Shown here one piece after another: positions 24,133-32,194 of a stretch of DNA of 55,578 bases. The notes beneath the pieces are model-generated. The model was given only the letters and a program-made list of their open reading frames with translations. It ran no database searches and was not told the DNA's origin. Every line of letters begins with the position of its first letter. The stretch's first letter is position 1. A program made the position numbers and the translations under genes. This DNA comes from an uncultured Bacillota bacterium. Its GTDB lineage: Bacteria > Bacillota > Clostridia > Oscillospirales > Oscillospiraceae. Location: NCBI GenBank assembly GCA_947649625.1, contig CANSSJ010000007.1, positions 1 through 55,578 of the forward strand, given 5' to 3'.

Positions 24133-25671
24133 TTGACACAGCGCAGAAAAGCCTGGATCTGCCGGGCCGTGCTGGCGGCGGCGCTGATCTATTATCTGTT
24201 CATCGCCTGGGCCGTGCCCTATAGCTGTACCGACGATCTCCAGTGGGGCATGGAGCAGGGGGTGCGCTGGTGGAAATACGGCCTGCTCAACGGCCGTTAC
24301 GCCGGAAATCTGTGCGCCGTGCTCATGTGCCACTTCCCGCCGGTGAAGGTGCTGCTCATGGGCGGGTGTATGTTCGCCATACCTGTGCTGATGGCGGTGC
24401 TGATGGCCAGGGGGGAGCGGGAGAAGTTCCTGCCTATGTTCCTGGCGGCCAGCGGGATGATCCTGCTCATGCCCCCCATCATGTGGATCGAGGTATACGG
24501 CTGGGTGTCCGGCTTTGGGAACTACGGGGTATCGGCGGCGGTGTTTCTGGGCTTCCTGCTGCTGGTGCGGCGGGCCCATCAGAGAAAGGACCGCCTGAAG
24601 GCCCGGGCGGCGCTGCTGTTTGGCTGGGCGCTGGTGATGGGACTCTTTGTGGAGACTCTGTCCCTCCTCTTTGTGGGGGTGACCCTGGTGCTGGGTCTCT
24701 ATTCCATATGGGACAGGCCGCTGCGCCTGACATACTGGGCCGGCTTCGCCGGGGCGGTGCTGGCGGCGGCGCTGATGTTCTCCAACGGGGTGCTGGCCGA
24801 GCTGCTGGGACAGGGCACCGCCCTCCAGGGGTTGCGCAATCTGTCCTTCCCGCCGGGCTCCGGGCCGCTGGCCGCCGGGGTGAGCATCTTGAAGTGGTAC
24901 TTCCACCGGCTGCTGCCCATCGCCTTCCTGCGTGGGGTCCATATGGCCCTGCCCATGGCGGCCATCGTTGCGCTGGGCTTCTGGAACAGCCGGGTGCGGC
25001 CGCTGGCCGTGCTGGGCCTGGTCCCCGTGGGGACCTTTTTCCTGATCTGGAGCACCGAGGACTATATGACCTGGTATCACGCCGCCGCCGGGTGCCTGTG
25101 CTGGGGACTGGCCTTTCTGGCGCTGGCGGCCATGCGGTGTGAGCTGGAGCTGAAAATTCGCCGTCTGCTGCTGTTCCTGGCCGCCCCTCTGGCGCTGCTG
25201 CCTCTGGCGGCCACTACCACCCTGGGCCAGCGGTTTTACTTCCTGCCCACCCTTATCCTCATCATGCTGGCCATGGATCTGGCCGCCCCCCTGCTCACCG
25301 CCCGGGCCGGGACCTGGGCGGCGGGGCTGGCCGCAGCGGCGCTGATGGTGATGTGGGGGTATCGGGGGGCGGTGGCCGCCTCCTGCACCCTGGCCCGGAA
25401 CGCGGAGATCCGGCGGGTGGTGGAAGCCGGGGAGGACCGGCTCGTCCTGCCCACCGACCGGTATGACCGGATCTTCTGGGCAACGCGGAACCCCTGGAAT
25501 ATGGAGTACGCCAGCTATTTCCGAAAATTCTACGGCATCCCGGAGGATGTGACCCTGACCTTCCTGCCCGGCGGTTCCGACAAGAACTGGCCGGACTATA
25601 CCCCGGAACAGTGGGAGAACCGGTGGGAGCTGGCCCCCTCCGACGGTGTTGTACCAACCCTTCCGCAGTAA
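24133..25671 (+). CDS. Polytopic membrane protein, DUF6056-like
   Basis: 512 residues with about 12 hydrophobic segments. An early extracytoplasmic loop contains YSCTDDLQWGMEQG, with an acidic pair (TDD) like the catalytic loop of GT-C glycosyltransferases. NGRYAGNLCAVLM and a C-terminal non-membrane tail (about 440-512; FWATRNPWNMEYASYFRKFY) follow. This layout matches DUF6056 proteins, which are thought to be GT-C-like enzymes or envelope glucosyl/teichoic-acid decorators; the substrate is unknown. The start is TTG 24133, with GAGGGG 6 nt upstream; the promoter at 24055-24083 rules out the longer reading. Single-gene unit. Confidence 0.75.
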   Translation: MTQRRKAWICRAVLAAALIYYLFIAWAVPYSCTDDLQWGMEQGVRWWKYGLLNGRYAGNLCAVLMCHFPPVKVLLMGGCMFAIPVLMAVLMARGEREKFLPMFLAASGMILLMPPIMWIEVYGWVSGFGNYGVSAAVFLGFLLLVRRAHQRKDRLKARAALLFGWALVMGLFVETLSLLFVGVTLVLGLYSIWDRPLRLTYWAGFAGAVLAAALMFSNGVLAELLGQGTALQGLRNLSFPPGSGPLAAGVSILKWYFHRLLPIAFLRGVHMALPMAAIVALGFWNSRVRPLAVLGLVPVGTFFLIWSTEDYMTWYHAAAGCLCWGLAFLALAAMRCELELKIRRLLLFLAAPLALLPLAATTTLGQRFYFLPTLILIMLAMDLAAPLLTARAGTWAAGLAAAALMVMWGYRGAVAASCTLARNAEIRRVVEAGEDRLVLPTDRYDRIFWATRNPWNMEYASYFRKFYGIPEDVTLTFLPGGSDKNWPDYTPEQWENRWELAPSDGVVPTLPQ

Positions 25672-25680
25672 CGAACAAGA

Positions 25681-25711
25681 GGGAGCGGCCCAGGCGGGCC
25701 GCTCCCTTTTT
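25681..25711 (+). terminator. Terminator of the DUF6056-like gene
   Basis: GGGAGCGGCCC (25681-25691) pairs with GGGCCGCTCCC (25696-25706), then TTTTT. Confidence 0.88.
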
Positions 25712-25722
25712 GACTAAAGGCG

Positions 25723-25938
25723 CTAAAGGCTGCTCAGAAGCAGATCTCTGATGGACTGGACCCTCTCGGCGTCCGAAATAAATTCATCCGCAAAAGCGAT
25801 GTACTCAATGGCCTCCAGCTGTCTTTTCAGCTGATGGCGCAGAAGCTTTTCAAAGCCGTCCATGTCAAAGCCGGTAATCTCCATTTGTATTTTGCTGTCG
25901 CGCAGATAATTCAACAGCATCAGATCAAAGTATCTCAT
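25723..25938 (-). CDS. Small cytoplasmic protein, 71 aa
   Basis: Unrecognised. MRYFDLMLLNYLRDSKIQME starts a strand/helix unit, followed by a charged helix (GFDMDGFEKLLRHQLKRQLE) and an acidic C-terminus. No signal peptide or membrane helix. The ATG at 25938 is chosen: AGAGGAG lies 7 nt upstream, while the ATG two codons earlier is too close. It diverges from the ribbon-helix-helix gene at 26037 across a 98-bp region with its own promoter and an inverted repeat. The GFDMDGFEKLL word resembles DFDMDALEQFL in the 111-aa protein at 8472-8807. Confidence 0.65.
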   Translation of the reverse strand: MRYFDLMLLNYLRDSKIQMEITGFDMDGFEKLLRHQLKRQLEAIEYIAFADEFISDAERVQSIRDLLLSSL

Positions 25939-25968
25939 AACCATTCTCCTCTACATAATAGTGTACGT

Positions 25969-26010
25969 TTGTGGTGCATAAATTCTATACTATTTGAACC
26001 ACAATGTAAA
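25969..26010. promoter_or_regulatory. Divergent control region with inverted repeat
   Basis: Minus-strand promoter TTTACA (26010-26005), 17 nt, TAGAAT (25987-25982) serves the 71-aa gene. The dyad TTGTGGT (25969-25975) and ACCACAA (25998-26004) brackets it; GTACG words lie just outside each arm (25963 and 26011). It fits an operator for the adjacent ribbon-helix-helix protein. No clear plus-strand promoter was found. Confidence 0.55.
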
Positions 26011-26036
26011 GTACGAATTGTGTTGCAGGTGAGAAT

Positions 26037-26222
26037 ATGGCTAGAAAATTTAAAATACCGGCAATTCCACAGACAACTCCGAAAAACATTCGTTTCCCTA
26101 ATGATGTAATTGAAGAAGTGGAGGAAGCGATTCGGGGCAAAAACTCCACCTTTTCCGCATTTGTGATCGCAGCCACCCGATGGGCGCTGGAAAACCTGAA
26201 GGAGCAGGAGGAACAGGACTGA
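26037..26222 (+). CDS. Small ribbon-helix-helix-like DNA-binding protein, 61 aa
   Basis: Residues about 15-55 fit the RHH (Arc/CopG/MetJ) layout: a short strand (KNIRFP), a first helix (NDVIEEVEEAIRG) and a second helix (STFSAFVIAATRWALENLKE). The N-terminus MARKFKIPAIPQTTP is basic and proline-rich. The size and fold suggest a dimeric repressor or antitoxin-like regulator. AGGTGAG lies 5-6 nt before the ATG. It is followed directly by a hairpin and the palindromic element 26259-26485, and diverges from the 71-aa gene. It may control either neighbour; this is inference. Confidence 0.75.
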   Translation: MARKFKIPAIPQTTPKNIRFPNDVIEEVEEAIRGKNSTFSAFVIAATRWALENLKEQEEQD

Positions 26223-26224
26223 AA

Positions 26225-26251
26225 ACCGCCTTGACAAAATGTCAGGGCGGT
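26225..26251 (-). terminator. Hairpin terminator downstream of the palindromic element (minus strand)
   Basis: A 12-bp stem (26225-26236 with 26240-26251, one G-T pair) has a 3-nt loop and is followed on the minus strand by TTTTC. It begins 3 nt after the RHH stop, so it may also end that gene's mRNA, though the plus-strand tail is poor in T. It also overlaps the plus-strand -35 at 26231-26236. Confidence 0.6.
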
Positions 26252-26259
26252 GATATATT
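26231..26259 (+). promoter_or_regulatory. Plus-strand promoter reading into the palindromic element
   Basis: TTGACA (26231-26236), 17 nt, TATATT (26254-26259). Start of transcription is expected at 26266-26268, where the 12-bp closing stem begins. Confidence 0.65.
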
Positions 26260-26485
26260 GGTATAAAGGGATGCCGCTCACGAAGCGGTCCAGCCCATGA
26301 TTCGGTTTCTTTTTACAGAGAACCGTCACCGGACCGGGGTGGCGGTTCTCAGCGTTTTATACGTATGGTTACGGTACATCCGAAGATGTGAAACGTTACC
26401 GTAATTGGCATACGCTCACCCCCTCTCGGGTGGTGTAGCTGGACCGCCTCGCTTACATGGAGCGGCATCCCCACAAAATATACCA
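26259..26485. ncRNA. Large palindromic, multi-hairpin element; candidate structured RNA
   Basis: Nested pairings close the element: TGGTATA (26259-26265) with TATACCA (26479-26485); GGGATGCCGCTC (26268-26279) with GAGCGGCATCCC (26460-26471); GCGGTCCAGC (26285-26294) with GCTGGACCGC (26438-26447). Inside are a hairpin GAGAACCG/CGGTTCTC (about 26317-26350, with inner CACC/GGTG), a long stem ending ACATC-CGAA-GATGT (26376-26389), and a CACCC-type hairpin near 26417-26435. Promoters face inward from both ends. The minus-strand unit also has a terminator. No significant open frame lies inside. It could be a structured RNA, a pair of overlapping RNAs, or a transposable palindrome (MITE-like). It did not match 6S, SRP, tmRNA, RNase P or T-box features that I know. 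Confidence 0.6.
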
Positions 26486-26505
26486 TAGTTCGCCTGGGGG
26501 GTCAA
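26477..26505 (-). promoter_or_regulatory. Minus-strand promoter reading into the palindromic element
   Basis: Minus strand TTGACC (26505-26500), 17 nt, TATATT (26482-26477). Transcription would begin near 26470, at the GGGGATGCC stem. A GGGGGT/ACCCCC dyad (26497-26516) covers its -35. Confidence 0.6.
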
Positions 26506-26533
26506 GTAAATACCCCCGGAATTGCGATTTTTC

Positions 26534-26562
26534 TTGACACGTCCATTGTCCTGCGGTATTCT
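26534..26562 (+). promoter_or_regulatory. sigma-A promoter of ilvD
   Basis: TTGACA (26534-26539), 17 nt, TATTCT (26557-26562), leaving a leader of about 43 nt with no T-box. Confidence 0.8.
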
Positions 26563-26611
26563 GAAATCGGACAACCGATATTCTTCAAGTCATATCCAGG
26601 AGGTAATTCCT

Positions 26612-28273
26612 ATGCGCTCTGACGTTGTAAAAAAAGGTATTCCCGCCGCGCCCAACCGCTCTCTGCTCTACGCCCTGGGCTACACCAAAGAGGAACTGGA
26701 GCGTCCGCTGATCGGCGTGGTGTGCTCCTACAATGAGATCGTCCCCGGCCACATGAACCTGGACAAGATCGCCGAGGCGGTCAAGGCCGGCATCCGGGCC
26801 GCCGGGGGCACCCCGGTGGAGTTCCCCGCCATCGCCGTCTGCGACGGCATCGCCATGGGCCACGTGGGCATGAAGTACTCCCTGGTCACCCGGGACCTCA
26901 TCGCCGACTCCACCGAGGCCATGGCTCTGGCTCACCAGTTCGACGGTCTGGTGATGATCCCCAACTGCGACAAGAACGTCCCCGGCCTGCTGATGGCGGC
27001 CGCCCGGGTGAACGTGCCCACCATCTTCGTCTCCGGCGGGCCCATGCTGGCCGGACGGCTGAACGACGGCCGCCGCACCTGTCTCAGCCACATGTTCGAG
27101 GCGGTGGGCTCCTACTACGCCGGCAAGCTGGACGAGGAGGGCGTGGAGGAGTATGAGAACAACGCCTGTCCCACCTGCGGCTCCTGCTCCGGCATGTACA
27201 CCGCCAACTCCATGAACTGCCTCACCGAGGCCATCGGCATGGCCCTCCGGGGCAACGGCACCATCCCCGCCGTGTGGTCCGCCCGGCTGCGGCTGGCCAA
27301 GCACGCCGGCATGAAGATCATGGAGCTGGTGGAGAAGGACATCCGCCCCCGGGACATCATGACCGAGGCCGCCTTCCACAACGCCGAGACCATCGACATG
27401 GCCCTGGGCTGCTCCACCAACACCATGCTCCACCTGCCCGCTATCGCCCACGAGTGCGGCATTGAGCTCTCCTTCGACATGGCCAACGAGATCTCTGACA
27501 AGACCCCCAACCTGTGCCACCTGGCCCCCGCCGGGGACACCTACATGGAGGACCTGGAGCGGGCCGGGGGCGTCTACGCCGTCATGGCCGAGCTGGCTAA
27601 GGCAAACCTGATCGACACCTCCCTGCCCACCTGCACCGGCAGGACCGTGGCCGAGAACCTGGAGGGCGTGGTCAACCGGGACGAGACCCTGATCCGGCCC
27701 ATCGACAACCCCTACTCCAAGACCGGCGGCATCGCCGTCCTCAAGGGCAATCTGGCCCCCGACGGCTGCGTGGTGAAGCAGTCCGCCGTGGCCCCCGAGA
27801 TGATGGTCCACGAGGGCCCCGCCCGGGTGTTCAACTCCGAGGAGGAGGCCATCGAAGCCATCTACGCCGGCAAGATCGTGGCCGGGGACGTGGTGGTCAT
27901 CCGGTACGAGGGCCCCAAGGGGGGCCCCGGTATGCGGGAGATGCTCAACCCCACCTCCGCTATCGCCGGCATGGGGCTGGACAAGGACGTGGCCCTCATC
28001 ACCGACGGCCGGTTCTCCGGCGCCACCCGGGGGGCCTCCATCGGCCACGTCTCCCCGGAGGCGGCCTCCGGCGGCAACATCGGTCTGGTGGAGGAGGGGG
28101 ACCTCATTTCCATCGACATCCCCGCCCACACCATCCAGCTGAAGGTGTCCGACGAAGAGCTGGCCGCCCGCAGGGAAAAGTGGGTCTGCCCCGAGCCCAA
28201 GATCAAGACTGGCTATCTGGCCCGGTACGCCAAAATGGTGTCCTCCGCCGACCGGGGGGCTATCCTGGAGTAA
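26612..28273 (+). CDS. ilvD: Dihydroxy-acid dehydratase
   Basis: Fe-S enzyme that dehydrates dihydroxy acids to 2-oxo acids, the third common step of Val/Ile/Leu synthesis. 553 residues. The cluster Cys are in NCDKNVPG (about 121) and [18 protein letters not shown] (about 186-203). [12 protein letters not shown] and [20 protein letters not shown] are the C-terminal active-site signatures. AGGAGGTAA precedes ATG 26612. It is separated from the ilvB-ilvC operon by the acquired cluster and has its own promoter. Confidence 0.97.
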   Translation: MRSDVVKKGIPAAPNRSLLYALGYTKEELERPLIGVVCSYNEIVPGHMNLDKIAEAVKAGIRAAGGTPVEFPAIAVCDGIAMGHVGMKYSLVTRDLIADSTEAMALAHQFDGLVMIPNCDKNVPGLLMAAARVNVPTIFVSGGPMLAGRLNDGRRTCLSHMFEAVGSYYAGKLDEEGVEEYENNACPTCGSCSGMYTANSMNCLTEAIGMALRGNGTIPAVWSARLRLAKHAGMKIMELVEKDIRPRDIMTEAAFHNAETIDMALGCSTNTMLHLPAIAHECGIELSFDMANEISDKTPNLCHLAPAGDTYMEDLERAGGVYAVMAELAKANLIDTSLPTCTGRTVAENLEGVVNRDETLIRPIDNPYSKTGGIAVLKGNLAPDGCVVKQSAVAPEMMVHEGPARVFNSEEEAIEAIYAGKIVAGDVVVIRYEGPKGGPGMREMLNPTSAIAGMGLDKDVALITDGRFSGATRGASIGHVSPEAASGGNIGLVEEGDLISIDIPAHTIQLKVSDEELAARREKWVCPEPKIKTGYLARYAKMVSSADRGAILE

Positions 28274-28282
28274 GAAAATGAG

Positions 28283-28312
28283 ACCGCCGCGGGAAAAACC
28301 CGCGGCGGTTAT
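28283..28312. terminator. Hairpin between ilvD and niaR
   Basis: ACCGCCGCGGG (28283-28293) pairs with CCCGCGGCGGT (28299-28309) around AAAAA. T-runs are weak on both sides, so a bidirectional but not strong terminator. Confidence 0.6.
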
Positions 28313-28315
28313 CCG

Positions 28316-28825
28316 TTATTGATAGAGAAAACCCAGCTGTTCCAGCGCCTCCCGCACCCGGTCCACCGCCTCCTGATCGGGGCAGAGGACGGTGTGCAGG
28401 TGGACCCCCTCGGTGAGCTGGGAGAGGGGGGCGGCGGCCTCCTGGCGGCACCGGTCCACAAACTGGGCCACATCGTACCGGCTGGACAGCCGCAGGGGGC
28501 CGGTGAGCTGGCCGTAGATGGGATGCTCCACGATGACGTCCAGCACAGTGCACCCCTGGTCCACCATGGCGTTCAGCTCCTCCTCCATCTGGTCCGCCCG
28601 GTGGCGGCAGGCGAAGGTGCAGGTGACCCCAGAGGGGGGACTGGGGAGCAGGTAGCCCCGGGGGGTGGCGGTGATGTCCAGCCCGCCCGCCCGGAGGAGG
28701 GCCACGTCGCCCACGATGATCTGCCGGCTTACCGACAGCTCCCGGGCCAGGGCGGCGGCGCTCAGCGGTCCCGCGCTCTCCCGGAGACGGCGGGCAATGG
28801 CCTGCCTGCGTGTCTGGGCGTCCAT
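28316..28825 (-). CDS. niaR: NiaR/YrxA-type transcriptional repressor (HTH_11 + 3H domain)
   Basis: 169 residues. The winged HTH (about 5-65; LAR-ELSVSRQIIVGDVALLR, GYLLP) is followed by the 3H domain (about 75-168), whose conserved His residues are in ACRHRAD, VEHPIYGQL and GVHLHTV. The family represses NAD-biosynthesis and niacin-uptake genes in response to niacin. ATG 28825 follows GGGAGGGAG. A perfect 14-bp palindrome lies just upstream at the promoter, implying autoregulation. No NAD gene is adjacent, so the regulon lies elsewhere. Confidence 0.88.
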   Translation of the reverse strand: MDAQTRRQAIARRLRESAGPLSAAALARELSVSRQIIVGDVALLRAGGLDITATPRGYLLPSPPSGVTCTFACRHRADQMEEELNAMVDQGCTVLDVIVEHPIYGQLTGPLRLSSRYDVAQFVDRCRQEAAAPLSQLTEGVHLHTVLCPDQEAVDRVREALEQLGFLYQ

Positions 28826-28840
28826 GATGGCTCCCTCCCT

Positions 28841-28883
28841 TCTGTCATGACAGAAGTATAGCACAGAAATTTGAAAACAGCAA
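28841..28883 (-). promoter_or_regulatory. niaR promoter with palindromic operator
   Basis: Minus strand TTGCTG (28883-28878), 17 nt, TATACT (28860-28855). The perfect palindrome TCTGTCATGACAGA (28841-28854) abuts the -10 and covers the expected transcription start. Confidence 0.65.
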
Positions 28884-28885
28884 GG

Positions 28886-28914
28886 TTGACTTTCGGGAGA
28901 AAGAGGCCTAAAAT
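28886..28914 (+). promoter_or_regulatory. sigma-A promoter of the 226-aa lipoprotein gene
   Basis: TTGACT (28886-28891), 17 nt, TAAAAT (28909-28914). A GCCCGAAAG/CTTTCGGGC hairpin (28927-28947) lies in the leader. Confidence 0.75.
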
Positions 28915-28973
28915 AGAAAAAGCATCGCCCGAAAGTCCCTTTCGGGCCAAAGAAAAAAGAGGAGTGTTGATAC

Positions 28974-29654
28974 ATGAAAAACTGGAAGCGGGCGCTGGCA
29001 GCGGCGCTGTCCCTGTGCCTGATGGGAACCCTGGCCGCCTGCGGCGGCGGGCTCACCGAGAAGGACGCCGAGACCTATGTGAAGGGCCATCTGGACGCCG
29101 CCTATCTGGGTGTCTACGACAAGGCGTACATCGACCTGGTGGAGGACATGACCGAGGCTGACGCCAAAGAGATGCACGAGAACAATGTGTCTGACGAGGC
29201 CGAGCTGTATCTGCTGGACTTTCTGGAGGTGGACTACCCCACAGACGAGATCAACGACCGGGCGGAAGAGGTCATGGAGAAGCTCTACGCCAAGGCCAAA
29301 TACACGGTGGGCACCGGCAGCAAGACCAAGGACGGGGATTTTGTGGTGGAGGTGACCGTCTCTCCCATCGACCTGTATAACCTCCTCACCCAGGACGATT
29401 TCTTCGACGCGCTGGACGAGGCCGGTTTTGACGAGGCCGAGACCGAGGAGGAGCTGGAAGCTGTAGACGCGGTGTTTGGTCTGCTGATCCTGGATACCCT
29501 GGAGGACAAGCTGGACCAGATCGAGTACGGCGAGGATCAGATCATCATGCTCCAGCTGAAGAAGGACGACGACGGCTACTACGGCTTGGTGGAGGCCGGG
29601 ATGCAGAAGGTAGACGAGGTCATGATCGACTACTCCGGCGCCTATTCCAAATAA
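28974..29654 (+). CDS. Acidic lipoprotein of unknown function, 226 aa
   Basis: The signal peptide MKNWKRALAAALSLCLMGT ends in lipobox LAAC (Cys 23). The mature part is very acidic and helix-rich (ETEEELEAVDAVFGLLILDT), consistent with DUF5105-like or other solute-free lipoproteins of Clostridia, though I cannot assign a family. GAGGAG precedes the ATG. It has its own promoter and terminator. A surface location anchored in the membrane is the only firm inference. Confidence 0.8.
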   Translation: MKNWKRALAAALSLCLMGTLAACGGGLTEKDAETYVKGHLDAAYLGVYDKAYIDLVEDMTEADAKEMHENNVSDEAELYLLDFLEVDYPTDEINDRAEEVMEKLYAKAKYTVGTGSKTKDGDFVVEVTVSPIDLYNLLTQDDFFDALDEAGFDEAETEEELEAVDAVFGLLILDTLEDKLDQIEYGEDQIIMLQLKKDDDGYYGLVEAGMQKVDEVMIDYSGAYSK

Positions 29655-29660
29655 ATTCCG

Positions 29661-29688
29661 CCGCCTCCCTCCGGGGAGGCGGTTTTTT
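29661..29688 (+). terminator. Terminator of the 226-aa lipoprotein gene
   Basis: CCGCCTCC pairs with GGAGGCGG around a short loop, followed by TTTTTT. Confidence 0.88.
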
Positions 29689-29691
29689 CCC

Positions 29692-29720
29692 TTGACTTTC
29701 CGCCGCTGAGTTTATAGAAT
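29692..29720 (+). promoter_or_regulatory. sigma-A promoter of proS
   Basis: TTGACT (29692-29697), 17 nt, TAGAAT (29715-29720). The leader is about 40 nt, too short for a T-box. Confidence 0.75.
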
Positions 29721-29768
29721 AGAGAGGCTGATAAACGATCCATTTCAAATATAAAGGACTGAGACAAT

Positions 29769-31211
29769 ATGGCCAAGGAAAACAAGAAACAGGTGGAGCA
29801 GATCACCGATATGGAGGTGGACTTCGCCCAGTGGTACACCGACGTGTGCAAGAAGGCGGAGCTCATCGACTACTCCTCCATCAAGGGCATGTTCATCTAC
29901 CGCCCATACGGCTACGCCATCTGGGAGAACATCCAGAAGGAACTGGATAAAAAATTCAAGGAGACGGGCCACGAAAACGTGTACCTGCCCATGCTTATCC
30001 CCGAGTCCCTCCTCCAGAAGGAGAAGGACCACGTGGAGGGCTTCGCCCCCGAGTGCGCCTGGGTGACCATGGGGGGCAGCGAGAAGCTGGAGGAGCGGTA
30101 CTGCATCCGCCCCACCAGCGAGACCCTGTTCTGCGAGCACTACAAAAACGTCATCCACTCCCACCGGGACCTGCCCAAGCTGTACAACCAGTGGTGCTCC
30201 GTGCTGCGGTGGGAGAAGACCTCCCGCCCCTTCCTGCGCCACCGGGAGTTCCTCTGGCAGGAGGGCCACACCATGCACGCCACCGAGGAGGAGGCCCGCC
30301 AGGAGACCGAGCGGATGCTCAACGTCTACGCCGACTTTATCGAAAACGTGCTGGCCATGCCGGTGGTCAAGGGCCGGAAGACCGACAAGGAGAAGTTCAA
30401 CGGCGCCGAGGAGACCTACACCGTGGAGTGCATGATGCACGACCAGAAGGCCCTTCAGAGCGGCACCAGCCACTACTTCGGTGACGGCTTTGCCAAAGCC
30501 TTTGACATCACCTTCACCGGAAAGGACAACCAGCTCCACCACCCCCACCAGACCAGCTGGGGCCTGTCCACCCGCCTCATCGGCGGCATCATCATGACCC
30601 ACGGCGACAACAGCGGTCTGGTCCTGCCCCCCCGCATCGCCCCCGTCCAGGCCATGGTCATCCCCGTGGCCCAGCACAAGGAGGGCGTCCTGGACGCCGC
30701 CGCCGCCCTGCTGGAGCGGCTGAAAAAGGCTGGGATCCGGGCGAAGATGGACGACTCCGACCAGTCCATGGGCTGGAAGGCCGCCGAGTATGAGATGAAG
30801 GGGGTCCCCCTCCGGGTGGAGATCGGCCCCAAGGACATGGAAAAGGGCCAGTGCTGCATCTGCCGCCGGGACACAGGGGAGAAGGTGTTCGTTCCCCTGG
30901 ACCAGCTGGAGGAGGATGTCAGGTGGCTGCTGGACGAGGTCCACAAGGGCCTCTACGCCCGGGCCAAGAAGAACCTGGAGGACCATACCCGGGTGTGTAT
31001 GACCCTGGAGGAGGTCAAGGAGTTCATGGAGACCGAGGGCGGCTTTGCCAAGACCATGTGGTGCGGTGAGCTGGACTGCGAGCTCCAGATGAAGGAAAAA
31101 GCCGGGGTCACCTCCCGGTGTATGCCTCTGGAGCAGGAGCACGTGGCCGATACCTGCGTCTGCTGCGGCAGGCCCGCCAAACACTCCATTTTGTGGGGCG
31201 TGGCCTATTAA
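29769..31211 (+). CDS. proS: Prolyl-tRNA synthetase, archaeal/eukaryotic type (ProS3)
   Basis: 480 residues, class II synthetase of the short type without the bacterial editing insertion. Motif 2 region: [20 protein letters not shown], with [11 protein letters not shown]. Motif 3: [16 protein letters not shown]. The anticodon domain starts near 285 (PVQAMVIPV). The C-terminal zinc domain has paired Cys (CCICRR, and [18 protein letters not shown] at the end). AAAGGA lies before the ATG. Single-gene unit. Two synthetases here (proS, thrS) differ in control: only thrS has a T-box. Confidence 0.97.
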   Translation: MAKENKKQVEQITDMEVDFAQWYTDVCKKAELIDYSSIKGMFIYRPYGYAIWENIQKELDKKFKETGHENVYLPMLIPESLLQKEKDHVEGFAPECAWVTMGGSEKLEERYCIRPTSETLFCEHYKNVIHSHRDLPKLYNQWCSVLRWEKTSRPFLRHREFLWQEGHTMHATEEEARQETERMLNVYADFIENVLAMPVVKGRKTDKEKFNGAEETYTVECMMHDQKALQSGTSHYFGDGFAKAFDITFTGKDNQLHHPHQTSWGLSTRLIGGIIMTHGDNSGLVLPPRIAPVQAMVIPVAQHKEGVLDAAAALLERLKKAGIRAKMDDSDQSMGWKAAEYEMKGVPLRVEIGPKDMEKGQCCICRRDTGEKVFVPLDQLEEDVRWLLDEVHKGLYARAKKNLEDHTRVCMTLEEVKEFMETEGGFAKTMWCGELDCELQMKEKAGVTSRCMPLEQEHVADTCVCCGRPAKHSILWGVAY

Positions 31212-31221
31212 AAGAAAAGAG

Positions 31222-31251
31222 AACGGCGTCCGAAAACCGGACGCCGTTTTT
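31222..31251. terminator. Bidirectional terminator between proS and the MBL-fold gene
   Basis: AACGGCGTCC (31222-31231) pairs with GGACGCCGTT (31239-31248), with TTTTT on the plus side. Confidence 0.82.
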
Positions 31252-32129
31252 CATATCCTTTCCCAGAGCATCCACCCGTTCTCAAACCGGCAGGACAGCC
31301 TTCCGGTGTCCTTCAGCCAGGACAGGTAGGAGCGGACCGTACTGCCCACCAGGACGTACTGCTCAAAGTTCATGGTCAGGCCGTATTCGGTGAACAGCTT
31401 TTGCAGAACCGCCTCGAAGGTAAGGGGCTCCCAGCAGAGGCTGACGATCTTTTCGGCGATCTCCCACACCTTGTCTATGTTGTACCGGGCCAGAGGGGCA
31501 ATGTCCTCGGCGGCCTCCGCGTGGGCGGGGACGAACATCCTGGCGCTCAGGCCCTGAACCATCTCAAGTGTCCTGAGATAGGCGGCCACGTCGTAGATGA
31601 AGCCGATCTGGTACTTGTCCAGAGTGGCCCGGCTGGACAGGCAGTCGGCCAGGTAGACCACGCCGTCCGGGGTGCGGAAGCCCGCCATATCAAAGAAGTG
31701 GCCGGGCAGAGGGAGGATGGAAAAACCCTCGGGCAGGACCTCGGGCGTCAACTCCTCCGCGGCGCTCTCCTGGGCCATGAGGAATTTGTGGCGCAGGTCT
31801 TTGCAGGGATAGCCGCCGTAGAGGAAGGCGGGTTCCAGCACGGGGTATTGGGTAAAGGCCCGCTCGATGCCCGGGGCGTAGATTTTGCAGCCCGTCTGAC
31901 CCTGGAGGTATTTGTTGCCCCCGATGTGGTCGGCGTTGGAGTGGGTGTTGTAGATGGCCCGGAGCTTCCAGCCGTTGGTGTCCAGCAGCTGGCGGACCTT
32001 CCGGCCCGCGTCCTTGTCGCTGCCGCTGTCGATGAGGCAGACCTGCGTATCATCCAGCCGCACCAGGCCGATTTTGGCCGGACTTTCGATATAGCAGCTC
32101 CGATCTGTGACCTGTACCAGTTCATACAT
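31251..32129 (-). CDS. MBL-fold metallo-hydrolase
   Basis: 292 residues. Metal ligands: THSNADHIGG (His-x-Asn-x-Asp-His; the first His-x-His is His-x-Asn here), PLPGHFFDMAG, LADCLSS and VPAHAE. The C-terminal 80 residues form a helical extension, ending RLSCRFENGWMLWERI, resembling a winged-helix-like tail in MBL proteins of Clostridia. The likely product is a hydrolase of unknown substrate (thioester, phosphodiester or glyoxalase II-like). The ATG at 32129 is chosen because GGAGGG lies 7 nt upstream. It follows rny on the same strand, beyond a terminator. Confidence 0.85.
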   Translation of the reverse strand: MYELVQVTDRSCYIESPAKIGLVRLDDTQVCLIDSGSDKDAGRKVRQLLDTNGWKLRAIYNTHSNADHIGGNKYLQGQTGCKIYAPGIERAFTQYPVLEPAFLYGGYPCKDLRHKFLMAQESAAEELTPEVLPEGFSILPLPGHFFDMAGFRTPDGVVYLADCLSSRATLDKYQIGFIYDVAAYLRTLEMVQGLSARMFVPAHAEAAEDIAPLARYNIDKVWEIAEKIVSLCWEPLTFEAVLQKLFTEYGLTMNFEQYVLVGSTVRSYLSWLKDTGRLSCRFENGWMLWERI

Positions 32130-32160
32130 GGGAAACCCTCCATTCAATTGATAAAGGAAA

Positions 32161-32190
32161 GCCCGGGACGCTGGGGAACGTCCCGGACTT
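32161..32190 (-). terminator. Terminator of rny
   Basis: CCGGGACG (32163-32170) pairs with CGTCCCGG (32179-32186). Only a short CTTTCC tail follows on the minus strand. Confidence 0.55.
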
Positions 32191-32194
32191 TGTT

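Noticed and set aside
26259..26485. Identification of the palindromic element as 6S RNA, tmRNA, SRP RNA or RNase P RNA
   Set aside because: None of the conserved signatures of those RNAs that I know are present, and the double promoters are not typical of them.
26522..26611. Longer ilvD reading frame
   Set aside because: It overlaps the TTGACA-17-TATTCT promoter; ATG 26612 has AGGAGGTAA before it and matches the family start.
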